Below, one piece after another: positions 31,863-41,292 of a stretch of DNA of 41,292 bases; the first letter of the stretch is position 1; the number at the start of each line of letters is the position of its first letter. This DNA comes from Helochares maculicollis (Eukaryota; Arthropoda; Insecta; Coleoptera; Hydrophilidae). Position numbers and translations under genes: made by a program. The stretch lies in contig JAWQRO010000368.1 of the NCBI GenBank assembly GCA_033557835.1, forward strand, positions 1-41,292, in the 5' to 3' direction. Below the pieces are notes generated by a model, which did not search any database, had not been told where the DNA came from, and saw only the letters and a program-made list of their open reading frames with translations.

Positions 31863-32925
31863 GAAGCGATCCGCTACACGAAGCGATGGATGCACATTCT
31901 TAGGGGCCGTGTCAACTGCATTTCAGTAGAGAATTAAATTCAAACTGATCGTATGTACCAACAGTCGAGCGAAAAACGGCAACAGACGGACGGACGGCTC
32001 TTGTTCTTTTTACTTCCTTTTTAAATCCCCTCGTGCCAGAAGATGTACGCCGGAGGTCGGCTTTATTTTATTACAACATAATTTTAAGAGACGATTACCC
32101 GCGTTAAGACCAAAAAGGAGGCAAAAAACGATTACCGAGAATGTTCAACGTCCAAACTCCGTAACCAAAATAAACGTGATGTAACATGCATGTGGTTATC
32201 CTGCCGCGGTTGCCCGACTGCTCGCTTATCATGTCTTTCGGTTCGAAGAGCTCTTCTCTGGGACAGGCCGATGTTACATTTGTACTCATTTGTAATAGCC
32301 GCTATCGCTATACCTATCCTATAGTTTCACTTAACGAGACTGCACTTTGCTATGGTTTTGCATCGAATTTGGATTTACGCTTTCCGTTTCCTTTCAAGGA
32401 TTTCGTTTGCTATTTGTTTAATTTATTACACACTTGCAAATATCCGCAGAATCGCTTCCAATAATTATAGAATTTAATATATTTTTTATCACATTATAGA
32501 TATGAAATGATCACATTTCGAATTGCAGCAGCCAAATCATCGTTTGTAATGCTATTAGACATCTAGTACTTAATAAATAGTTTTCTCAATTATTTTAATT
32601 GGCATATTTGAGGTTTGGATGATCCGTCCGCAATTGCTTAAATTTTATTAGTACTATAGAAAGCGATTACGAATATTTAAAATCTGCGAACTATATATAA
32701 AAAATCATCCAACTGTCTGTTTAATGCTTATAAGCTAACACGCAAACCATTCATTAAATTGGATCAACACACGGAAAACCTTTCATATATTAGCCTCAAT
32801 AGATTTCATAGAACTGAAGATCTGTTTGAAATTTGAACATCTTAATCCTAAAGTTCAACAGAACAACAGCGACTTTATCCAGAAAACTTATAAATTCCTA
32901 GTATGTACTACAACTGTGGATTGTA
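31863..32925. other. No recognised gene; island to about 32470, then AT-rich DNA
   Basis: 31863-32470 is GC-richer with opposed open frames (32104-32289 minus, 32186-32464 plus) without known motifs. 32470-32925 is AT-rich up to the mariner at 32926. Confidence 0.4.
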
Positions 32926-34105
32926 CCAGGTGCGTAAACTTAAAATATTGTTTTGCTGTCAAGAGATAGCACATGAAATCTATTGAAGTAACCTTTGGAA
33001 CCCAAAGCGCCAGTTTTTGGCAAGACTGCCCACTACAAAACGTTATACTGTTTTAGTTATTTACAAGTTAATAGCATCGAAAGTCATCGAATTCCTGTAG
33101 AGAATTAGGACAATCTTGCTTCAGCTGTCGAGATTTGTAAACGCTGGTTTCAACTTCAAAATGGCGATTTCAATGATATTTACAAAGAACGTGAAAATCG
33201 ACACAAAAAATTTTAAGACAACGAATTACAAGCATTATTGGGCGAAGACGATACACAAACACAACAATGATGGTCAAGCAGTTGATTATCACTCTGCAAG
33301 CCATTTCCTTTCGCCTGAGAGCCATGGAAAAGATTCAAAAGATTGGAAAATGTGTTCTGCACAAACTGAACGAACGACAGATGGAAGGACGAAAAACTGT
33401 GTGCAAAATGCTGCATTTACGTCACAAAAGAAAGGCTTTTTTGCATCGAGTTGTAACTGGCGATGAAAAATGGATATAGTTTGAGAATTCCAAATATAAG
33501 AAACTGTGGGTAGCGCCAGGACAACCATCAACATCAAGAACAAAACTGGACCCTTTTGGAAGTAATACAATGCTGTGTGTGTGGTAGGATCAGAAGGAAG
33601 TAGTGTACTACGAGCTTCTCAAACCCGGCGAAACAGTTAATATCGTTCGCTGCAGACAACAAATGAACAATTTAAACCTCGCATTGATCGAAAAACGCCC
33701 AGAATGGGCTCGAAGGCACGGCAAAGTCATTAAGCAGCATGACAACGCTCCTGCACATTCTGCCAAAGTGGTCAAAGAAACGATTTCTTCGCTTGGTTGG
33801 GAACTCCTAACCCACCCAGCGTATTCACCAGACTTAGCGCTTTCAAATATCACCTCTTCTCATCGTTGGGACACGCATTGGCTGAGCAACACTTCAAGAT
33901 TTTCGAGGATGTACAAAAATGGCTCCAGGATTAGATATCAATGAAAGTTGAAGCTTTCTTTTGGAATAGTATCCATAAATTGACCGTGAGATAGATAAAA
34001 TGTATAAAAACGAGGGAAAATACATTAAATAAAAAATGTTTCACTATTGTTCTCAAATAATTGCATATTTTCCATTAAAAAAACATTTTAAACTTGCGCA
34101 CCTGG
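32926..34105 (+). mobile_element. Mariner element 4, mauritiana-like ends, inactive
   Basis: Length 1180 bp with perfect TA flanks (32924-32925 and 34106-34107). The ends read 'ccaggtgcgtaaacttaaaat' on the left and, reversed, 'ccaggtgcgcaagtttaaaat' on the right, with three mismatches. The CCAGGTG start is like that of Mos1-type mariners. The transposase is on the plus strand and heavily damaged. It differs clearly from elements 1, 2 and 3 in both ends and protein. Confidence 0.93.
33070..33990 (+). pseudogene. Mariner transposase pseudogene (element 4)
   Basis: The N-terminal part is fragmentary ('SVEICKRWFQ'-like codons near 33126-33155, several shifts). From 33267 one frame runs to 33944 with two TAG codons (33477-33479 after GDEKWI, and 33585-33587 in the LCVWWDQ motif). 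It includes the HTH ('ITLQAISFRLRAMEKIQKIG'), the first catalytic Asp (VVTGDEKW), YYELLKPGETVN, and the second Asp (KQHDNAPAHS). Thirty-four residues later, where SDYHLF should supply the third Asp, the frame reads LALSN: Asn in place of Asp plus a base loss. Reading then shifts (GHALAEQ-type codons in another frame) and the C-terminus is scrambled. Not functional. Confidence 0.9.
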
Positions 34106-34107
34106 TA

Positions 34108-35290
34108 TCTTATCAAATATACAAAAAATCACATGTTTTTACCAAAACAAGTACAGAAATCTCTATAGACATGATATTATTTGAGTAAAGAAAAAATGCC
34201 TTAGAAAACATCTGGAGCCAAAGTTCAAGATAAAAAAAAACCTATTCTTCAACTGGTTGTACAATTTTAAGGGCCTGAACTAGAAACTATTTCTATGAAC
34301 ACGACAAAGCCGATCGTAAAATGAATTATCTATGTACAGTTTATACTAACATAGTTATAAAGTATAGACCTGATTTTCGTTTTCATGTAGCGAATTTAAT
34401 CTAACGCATTTTACAAACATTCAATCTTTGTAAAATTCATAGATCAAACAGACAAAGCGAATATCGCTCAGAATATCGAAATACTAAATGGATTCCGTTA
34501 CCAATTTATCCAAAAGAAGCAGTGCTGTAAATGCAACCGCAAAATATTCTACATACTAGATATAATGTTTCTTTACTTCATTGCCTTGGATTCTTTTTGA
34601 TGTAAATGGAAAGCATGTAAAAAAATATTACCTGATAGTATTTCAGCATTTCACTTTTATTAAAGACTTCATATTGAAAATTATGAAAAAAACATTTTAA
34701 CAGCTTCGTCATCAGGCGAATACCAGCATCTACAACATTTACTAACAAATTTTCATTTTTTCAGTGAATGTTTTTGCTGGAAGTTAAAAAATCTAGTAAT
34801 GTATATTTGTAGTTTTTACAAGCATTAAGATTTGTCTTTTAGATGAAAAATCTAGCTACTTGCTAGCATGTAAATTATTGTGTGAACAGTTGGTAAACTA
34901 TTGTTGACCGTTAGCTTAGTGATTCCTTCGAACAAATACATATCGCTTCTGTAAATAGGTATGATTCATCTAAATTTTCATTATGAACGTATCTGATAGT
35001 ACTAAAATATTATTTTATATTTTTAAGTTGCAAAAGAACGTACATAAAAACTGCTACATTTTAGTTAGGAAGTGCTCTGCTTATGGTTACAAATAATGAA
35101 AAAGTTTATAAAAATCTATTTGAATTTTGATCTTTTCGATTGTAGTTATTCACACCGTTAGGGGCTAAAAATACTTTACATAAGTGATACATATAGATAG
35201 TATAAAAACAATCTTAAATAGGTAATCTCCTAAATTGTCCAGAAATGTACTTATAATCTGTGGTTTTAAATATTTTTCTTCGATATTAGC
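34108..35290. other. No gene seen; AT-rich DNA apart from a Penelope-tail-like repeat
   Basis: No open frame of note on either strand. The only defined item is the short repeat at 34640-34717. Confidence 0.45.
34640..34717 (-). repeat. Short repeat with CCTGATGACG box, related to 26763-26885
   Basis: Read on the minus strand: 'gcctgatgacgaagctgtta' from 34717, followed by AAATGTT, and 'tgaaatactatcaggtaat' near 34640. The box and the TAAAATGTT that follows are shared with 26763-26885, while the 20-odd bases between them there are missing here. Resembles the 3' tail of Penelope-like elements, with an exact CTGATGA box. Confidence 0.35.
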
Positions 35291-36760
35291 ACTCTACAAA
35301 TTGTAATTACCGTGACCCCAGTAATCGTAAAATTACCTGGGCGATCAGTCAAGTAGTTAATCCAGTGTGTTTTATTTAATTATCCCACCATCAAGATCGT
35401 GATGCTCAAGTTGAGTGATGTCTGAAATTCCCTGAAGGGATAAAATCTAAAAACGATGAGATTCCGTCAGATGATGGTTCATTAAAAAGGATAAAGAATC
35501 TGAAAGTGAGCAGTAAGCACGTGCATCTTAATTCCTGCTGGCGCGCTTGCATTTTTAAGCGTTTACCATTTGTAAGAATTGGCATCCCGTTGCGTGGCGT
35601 CGCGTTGTTCTCGCACACCAAACAAGAGAACATCTTGTTGATAAATAAAAGAAAAATTTAAAACGCTTGTACGAGACACACAAACAATAACAACTTTTGG
35701 TTTTTTCTTCGACTTACAAAACGGATTAAACAAAAAAGCGATTTCATTTAAAGTGTGATTCACATGGCCATCTGAAAGAGTTATGTTAAGGTTGAAATCG
35801 TATGTATAAGATGTAGAGACTGCCCTCTGATTATCGTGTCAACAGTGTATTCCATTGCATCGAAAGAACCTTTCTCTAGGCCGGCGTGGCATTCGAAGAC
35901 GTGAGAAGACTGCAGAATCCTGAGAAAAATTCTTATTTACGCCGATTGATGTTCGCTGGCTCTAAACAGCTGATAAAAGAAGAAAAAGGCATTTTGCTAA
36001 TAAATCATGAGAAACTATGCGTATCGTATTGGGAATACATCTTGCGTTACTAGGAGGCTTATATCCAATCTCGATATAAACCAAGGTGCGTTCTGTGCCA
36101 GTATTTGCAGAAACACCTGAGAGCATGTATTTAATTTTTTTTGTTGCGGCCAAAGAGCGCCGTAAATTCCTATTAAAGACATATTATGTACATGGTAATT
36201 GAGTTATATAAAAATCAACATTACTCTTTCTACTGAATTATTTTCCATTAGTTATAATTATCAGCAGAAGAAAAATCCTGTTGATGCAAAAATTCTCTCC
36301 TATAGAAAACACCTACATTTTTTATATTATTCCTAATGCCAGTTTCCATTATTCAACGTTTTCCCAGTGCAACTAAATTATTACGTTAAATGTAACAACT
36401 ATATTAAATATATGCAATGAAAAATTGTGATTATTTCAAATGAAAATAAAATTTACCCACAAGCTTATAACTTAAAATGTAATTGCTTTAAAATTCTTCT
36501 AATATAAAGGAATGTAAGAAGGTATCGAGACCGACAAGCAGCAACATCGACATCAGCATTTCTATTACAGTCGATTCCAAGAGCCGAAAGCGGAAGGAGT
36601 AAATCGTACGTAAACAATTCACAAGACAGTTACAAACAATAGAGATTAGCAAACAGGAATGGTTTCCTCCTCAAACACTTCGTTCTTGGAGATAACAACC
36701 CGTTTTCAAGTGGCCATTTGCTATTTTATTGTGCGTAAACAGTGCCTATATCGAAGAAAT
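35291..36760. other. No recognised gene; CpG-bearing island
   Basis: GC-richer DNA with 'ttgcgtggcgtcgcgttg' near 35584. Open frames at 35406-35633, 35563-35763 and 35962-36153 (all minus) overlap or follow each other but have no known motif. No splice or promoter pattern was convincing. Confidence 0.35.
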
Positions 36761-36949
36761 TCAGATTAGCCTCAGCGCGGCCAGAAAGCCACGAAGGACA
36801 TCATTAACATCCTCCAAAGCAGACGGAATCGATTCTTCAAGCAAACGACTGAAGTCGCCAATATCTGCGCTTAAAGAGTAACACAATATTGCTGTAGTTA
36901 AACGAGAGCGACGGATTTGAGGCTTTAAATTTCCGATTAATAATTGCAT
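36761..36949 (-). CDS. Doubtful small open frame, unidentified
   Basis: From an ATG at 36949 the frame gives about 62 codons to a TGA at 36761, including SLSADIGDFSRLLEESIP and ALEDVNDVLRGFLAALRLI, an amphipathic and protein-like C-terminal half. The open frame extends upstream without ATG through the CAG array as Ala codons. I recognise no family. No clear splice acceptor precedes it. It may be an exon of a host gene on the minus strand or chance. Confidence 0.18.
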   Translation of the reverse strand: MQLLIGNLKPQIRRSRLTTAILCYSLSADIGDFSRLLEESIPSALEDVNDVLRGFLAALRLI

Positions 36950-36960
36950 CCATCGTACAA

Positions 36961-36984
36961 CAGCAGCAGAGGCAGCAGCAGCAA
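36961..36984. repeat. Interrupted CAG array
   Basis: 'cagcagcag', 'agg', then four 'cag/agc' units; third such array in the window. Confidence 0.75.
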
Positions 36985-36994
36985 AACAAAACAA

Positions 36995-39289
36995 AGCTCA
37001 AGGGAGAATCAGCGAACAGAAAGCGCGTGTTGGTAACAATGATAAAATGGCAACAATATATTGTAATGATCGATTGTTGACATGCACATGTTATGCGGCA
37101 TTTCTCTTCCTAGATACAGAGCTTCGAGTCTAGATACATACATATTTTATATCGCGCTATAAATCACCTAATGCCTTCGACTACACTCTGTTATAAATCA
37201 CAACACTTTTGCTTTCTTTTTGTGGCTATCCTCTACCTACTGCTACTGTCAATTAAAAGACATCATTTTGCTAAATTTGTTTTGACAGATCGCTTCCCAA
37301 AAATTGTCTCAGTGCAGTGGAAAAAATGTATTTGGTGATAAATTCACCAACACTTTCTCGTTACTAAAATTTAAATAATTTTAAGAAGAGACTAAAACGT
37401 TGAGTTCCTATTTATTTAGATCTCAACACTTTTTAGCGTATTTTTTCCTAAATTAATCTTAAGTTATTTGGTTCTTACTTGATTTACATTTTGAAATTAT
37501 TTTCGCTCAAAATGTTCTCATTGCGCCTATTTTAAAATTCATATTAAGCTTTGATATACATTTAATGAGAGAAATAAGACAGTAGAACTCCAGATACGAA
37601 AAGTGTTGGGACTTCAGTAAAATGAAATTAGTTGGGAATGTACACTTCGATTAGTGTTTTATGTAGAGAAAGGGATTTTTCTTTTACAATCTAGCAAATT
37701 AGAATGAGAAAGTAAAGTGAAACGGTCCATATTTCAAAATACATATGTGCTATATACCTTTCTTCCTTTGTGCATAAAGAAAATAAAAAATTAAGAACTA
37801 AAAACGTATCCTTCTATAAAAAAATTAATCAATATTTTAATTTTGTAAGAGCCAAAAACCGCATTTGATACTAATACTTTTTTAGGAAATAGAAATATAG
37901 CTAAATATGTGTAGATATTATTGTAAAATATTTTCTGCTGTCTGAATCATGAAATATTTAAAGTTGAGTTATATACCACGTATCTACAGAAGAATGCATG
38001 GCTATTGGTTAATAAAAAACTTGAAGACAATATTGGTTGTCTTAGACTAAAGTGACGCTTTAAAATACAAAATGTATATATTGAGTTTAATATTTGTATT
38101 TTCTCCATGATTTGAAAGAAGAAGCGTCAGACACATTTAACAATTTTCACTGCCACCCATCTTATATTATTGAATAAAACACGAAAATCTGCTCTTACTA
38201 ATTAATACAAATAACACGTGAATCCAATTCTAGACAATTAAGAACGTATCTGTAGCATAAAATGTTTGGTATTCCTATAATCAATATTCTAGTGCTCAAG
38301 AAAATAAAAGTATATTTAGTTCATGTCATATGTCAAAGAACAAAAGAATCAAAATCAAGTACAATATTAAGAATATATTGTGCAAATTCTGTAGCAATAT
38401 TATAAATTAAACATCAAAATAAAGGCTGCTCAAGATTCCGTAAGGTAAATTATAAAAATGCAACCTTAAAATACTAATTATTTACACACTGAAATCCCCC
38501 AAAATAGCCTTAAAAGAACATCAAGCCATATATCTTAAAGAAACTCCCAAGAGTTAATTGTAAAGATATTTTTCAAAATATACTGACATTCTAAAAAAAT
38601 TTGAATAAAGTAAATGAAAGTACATTGAAACAAACACTCAAGCACTGAAACATAATGGTGAGATTAGTCAAGAAAGTTTACAAGATAAACAATGAAAATA
38701 AATTAAAGTTTGCTAAAAAACCTTTGAACTATTCCATAACTAAATTTCTGTAAAAAGATATTGAAAATTAAAAAATATAAATAACCAATTCGTAAAACCA
38801 TTAATTTACACAATAAATATAATCCTGCAAGCTTGTGAAACTTTAAGGTATTTTAAACAAAACCCACAAATATAAACCGTTGAAATTACAAGAGATAATA
38901 TAAACTTGTTTTTAAACCAAAGGAGTTAATCCAGATAATAAGCTGTGCAAAAATTCAACTAATGGCACATAAAAACAAATCTCCTGAAAAGCTAAGTTTT
39001 TAAAGTGTATACAACAAATGCATTCTAAGATTTCAAATTTATGTTTAACATCTTAACAAAACTACGATATACTATTTTAAATACAGTCACTGACTAGAAC
39101 AAAATTTATTGATAATACACTGAATTTTTTGAGAGTATGCATTAAAAATTTTAACGCAATTAATCAACTCCTAGACCTTTTCCTAATTACAAACGAGTTC
39201 AACATGAACAATGATAATTAAAAGTAATATTGGGGTAAACACGAGCTAAAAAGCACATTATACAAGCGATATTTATTAGAACCTAAATC
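36995..39289. other. No gene seen; AT-rich DNA
   Basis: AT-rich throughout; 38400-39060 is purine-rich on the plus strand with recurring 'cttaaaa' and 'tgaaa' words, perhaps a decayed short tandem array. No open frame of note, no RNA gene. Confidence 0.45.
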
Positions 39290-39960
39290 CAAAAGTGCCA
39301 AGGCCCTTTATGGCATTTAATATTTAAATATGCGCCCATGTCTTTTATGATCCTTTAGGGCATACTGCTCTAACCCTCGGCAATTTTCTGTTCTGGAGGC
39401 CTACATTATATGACCCTTGCAGTCGGCACTGAACTTAATAAACTGCCGTGCCGAGTTGCTATAAATATAATAAAAGGATTTAAAATTTTTTTCATATGCC
39501 CTGATGCGAGTTTGCATCCTTCCGAATATACTATATTTCACTTTTTTATTTCACAGACCAACAAAAAAAATTTAGCTTCTTTTTCGACAACTGTGAATTC
39601 GTTCAGCTTGCACTGCGAAAATGTAGAATGGCCAAATCGGGAATTATGAGTACTGATAAAAAGCTGGGTAATATCTATTTATAAGGTTTGGGAAATTTTT
39701 TCTGTTTACTTGCGACAAACCATGTTCGTTTTGCTGTCTCCTGAATGAAGTTCCTTTAGAAGTAATGGTACTTAACTTATTTTCCGAGTGAGTTGTTGGT
39801 CCGCCAAACTAAGTGGAAAGAGCGTTTACCTTCCACTTTAACCCGAGGTTTTGTGTAGGAGGGAAGTAATTGCTCACGCAAGAGGAAGTTTGTGACACTG
39901 CCGAGAGACTGAATGTGAAAAACGCTAACAGATATAGAAAACGTAGCGAACTAACATAAG
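39290..39960. other. Small GC-richer island, no recognised gene
   Basis: Contains 'aggccctttatggcattt' (39301-39318), the 12-bp palindrome 'atatttaaatat' (39320-39331) and 'gatcctttagggc' (39350-39362). Plus frame 39410-39649 and minus frame 39809-39997 have no known motif. Possibly a conserved noncoding block. Confidence 0.35.
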
Positions 39961-41292
39961 ACTGAATAAAGGAAAGGTATGCACCAAATGAAGACATTAT
40001 TTAGAGCGTTGATAATTTTATTTACACTTGAACTAATTGTAGAAATTTTGGTTTAAACGAACTGCAGATACACTTCTTTCCCTACATAAAATTTGTATTC
40101 CTATTTTTGATATAAGAATGTAATGTAATTTTCTATTCCTTTTGAAATTCAGGGCAAGGTGATCTATCAAAAATACGTAACTGTTTAAAGCCATGGATTT
40201 AGCTTATAACGAATACGTTTAAAATGTGTAGACACGATTATAAAAAGAAGGGAACGATTTTAGTAACATTTTTAGAGCGTTTCTGATAAAAGGCATTAAA
40301 TTATTCAAATTCAACCGACCAAGATTATACTGCTTAAGTGATTAAGTTCATGTAAAAAAGAGCAAAAAAAGCTTGTTCGCTGCTCATTAGGCGCTCGTAC
40401 ACTGTTTTTATGTTTTTGAACTAAATCCACTCCAGATCCTTTAGTACTATTAGTATTTCGTATATCAGGAGTAATGAAAATAGAATACTTATTTAAAAAC
40501 TATGTTCATTTTTAAAAATAATCAAAATCAACAAGAACAACTTAATGGTAATTTAGTTTTGGGCTACAATTTTTGTGTGTGTGAATGTTGAGTAGAAACA
40601 GTTTAGAATTTTCTTCATAGACCCAAAAGACTTTTACATTGAAAATCTGTTTTAAGTGTTGCTTCTACGTAATTTTAAAACTAACAAAGATTAACTTCTG
40701 TTACTTTCACAGTTAAACTCCGGTTTTTTAATGTAATAATTGAACTTACTGAAAACATCTGAGTAAATTACCGCTGCTTGATTTAAAATAAATGAAGGTA
40801 ATAATGTAGTAATTATATGTTCCAATAGTATTATAATTAGATTGGATCCGTCGAAACTATTACATTTATCAAGTATAATAATAGCTTATTAAATGTCCTT
40901 TTTAATACCATATATCTATAAGAGTACATTATATTGACCTGACAACAAATATAAAAACACAAATGAAAACTGAAAAAAACAATAAATAACGATTTACACT
41001 ATGCACCTGAAAAAATTAGAACGGCTGAAAGTGACGTTGACAACTCGGGCAAATAAATTACTAAAATAAAAAATAAAAAACATTTTTTTAATTTAATTTC
41101 TTACATAAAATGAAATTTGATGTATTAAATTTAAGTATATGGAATAGGTATAGGTAATAAAAATTGGTTTGTGATCAGTAGGTTATATTACATAAAATTT
41201 AACGTTTTTGAAAAATGTATGTATACAATACATATCAATTTATTTTGTTATTATATACTTATTTTAATTTGCCAATTTATCTACTCGAAATC
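39961..41292. other. No gene seen; AT-rich DNA to the window end
   Basis: No coding signal, repeat edge or RNA gene recognised. Confidence 0.5.

Noticed and set aside
32236..32246. 'ggttcgaag' as a tRNA T-loop
   Set aside because: No acceptor stem, anticodon arm or A box at the right spacing.
33213..33570. Minus-strand frames within mariner 4
   Set aside because: Antisense to the plus-strand transposase, which carries the GDEKW and HDNAPAH motifs.
36507..36528. 'ggaatgtaagaaggtat' resembling the miR-1 mature sequence
   Set aside because: The seed region and length do not match exactly and no hairpin partner was seen on either side.

Overview
This window looks like nuclear DNA of an arthropod, most likely an insect. 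It is AT-rich, has no bacterial-style gene packing, and carries several decayed mariner-type transposons, a piggyBac transposase relic and a Penelope-like retroelement. I found no intact host gene, no convincing exon chain, no tRNA or rRNA, and no CRISPR array. The species cannot be named from sequence alone.

Layout. 13-1372: an unfamiliar TIR-bounded element flanked by TA, with an internal tandem duplication. A second, truncated family member lies at 19629-19909. 4055-5309: a full-length but dead mariner on the minus strand. 11143-13200: a decayed piggyBac transposase on the minus strand, interrupted at 11436-12516 by a mariner; removing the insertion restores the piggyBac frame. 20107-21567: a Penelope-like retroelement remnant (RT with YVDD, then a GIY-YIG endonuclease trace). 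24927-26159: a second mariner of the same family as 11436-12516, inserted into an unidentified decayed coding sequence. 28535-28660: one end of another mariner-type element. 32926-34105: a mariner of a third lineage, plus strand.

Between these lie very AT-rich stretches that alternate with 0.3-1.3 kb islands of higher GC and CpG (about 7440-7760, 9600-10540, 14860-15300, 17500-18640, 21640-22500, 26880-28100, 31580-32470, 35290-37080, 39290-39960). The islands hold homeodomain-like sites, short CAG arrays and a few open frames, but nothing that proves a gene. The simplest reading is a large intron or intergenic region with possible conserved regulatory blocks, into which several waves of transposons landed and decayed.

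Functionally, everything recognisable is mobile DNA, and every transposase or reverse transcriptase here is broken. The most informative observations are the nested insertions, the loss or change of catalytic acidic residues in three of the mariners, the unfamiliar TIR element, and the unexplained reading frame that runs across a mariner insertion.
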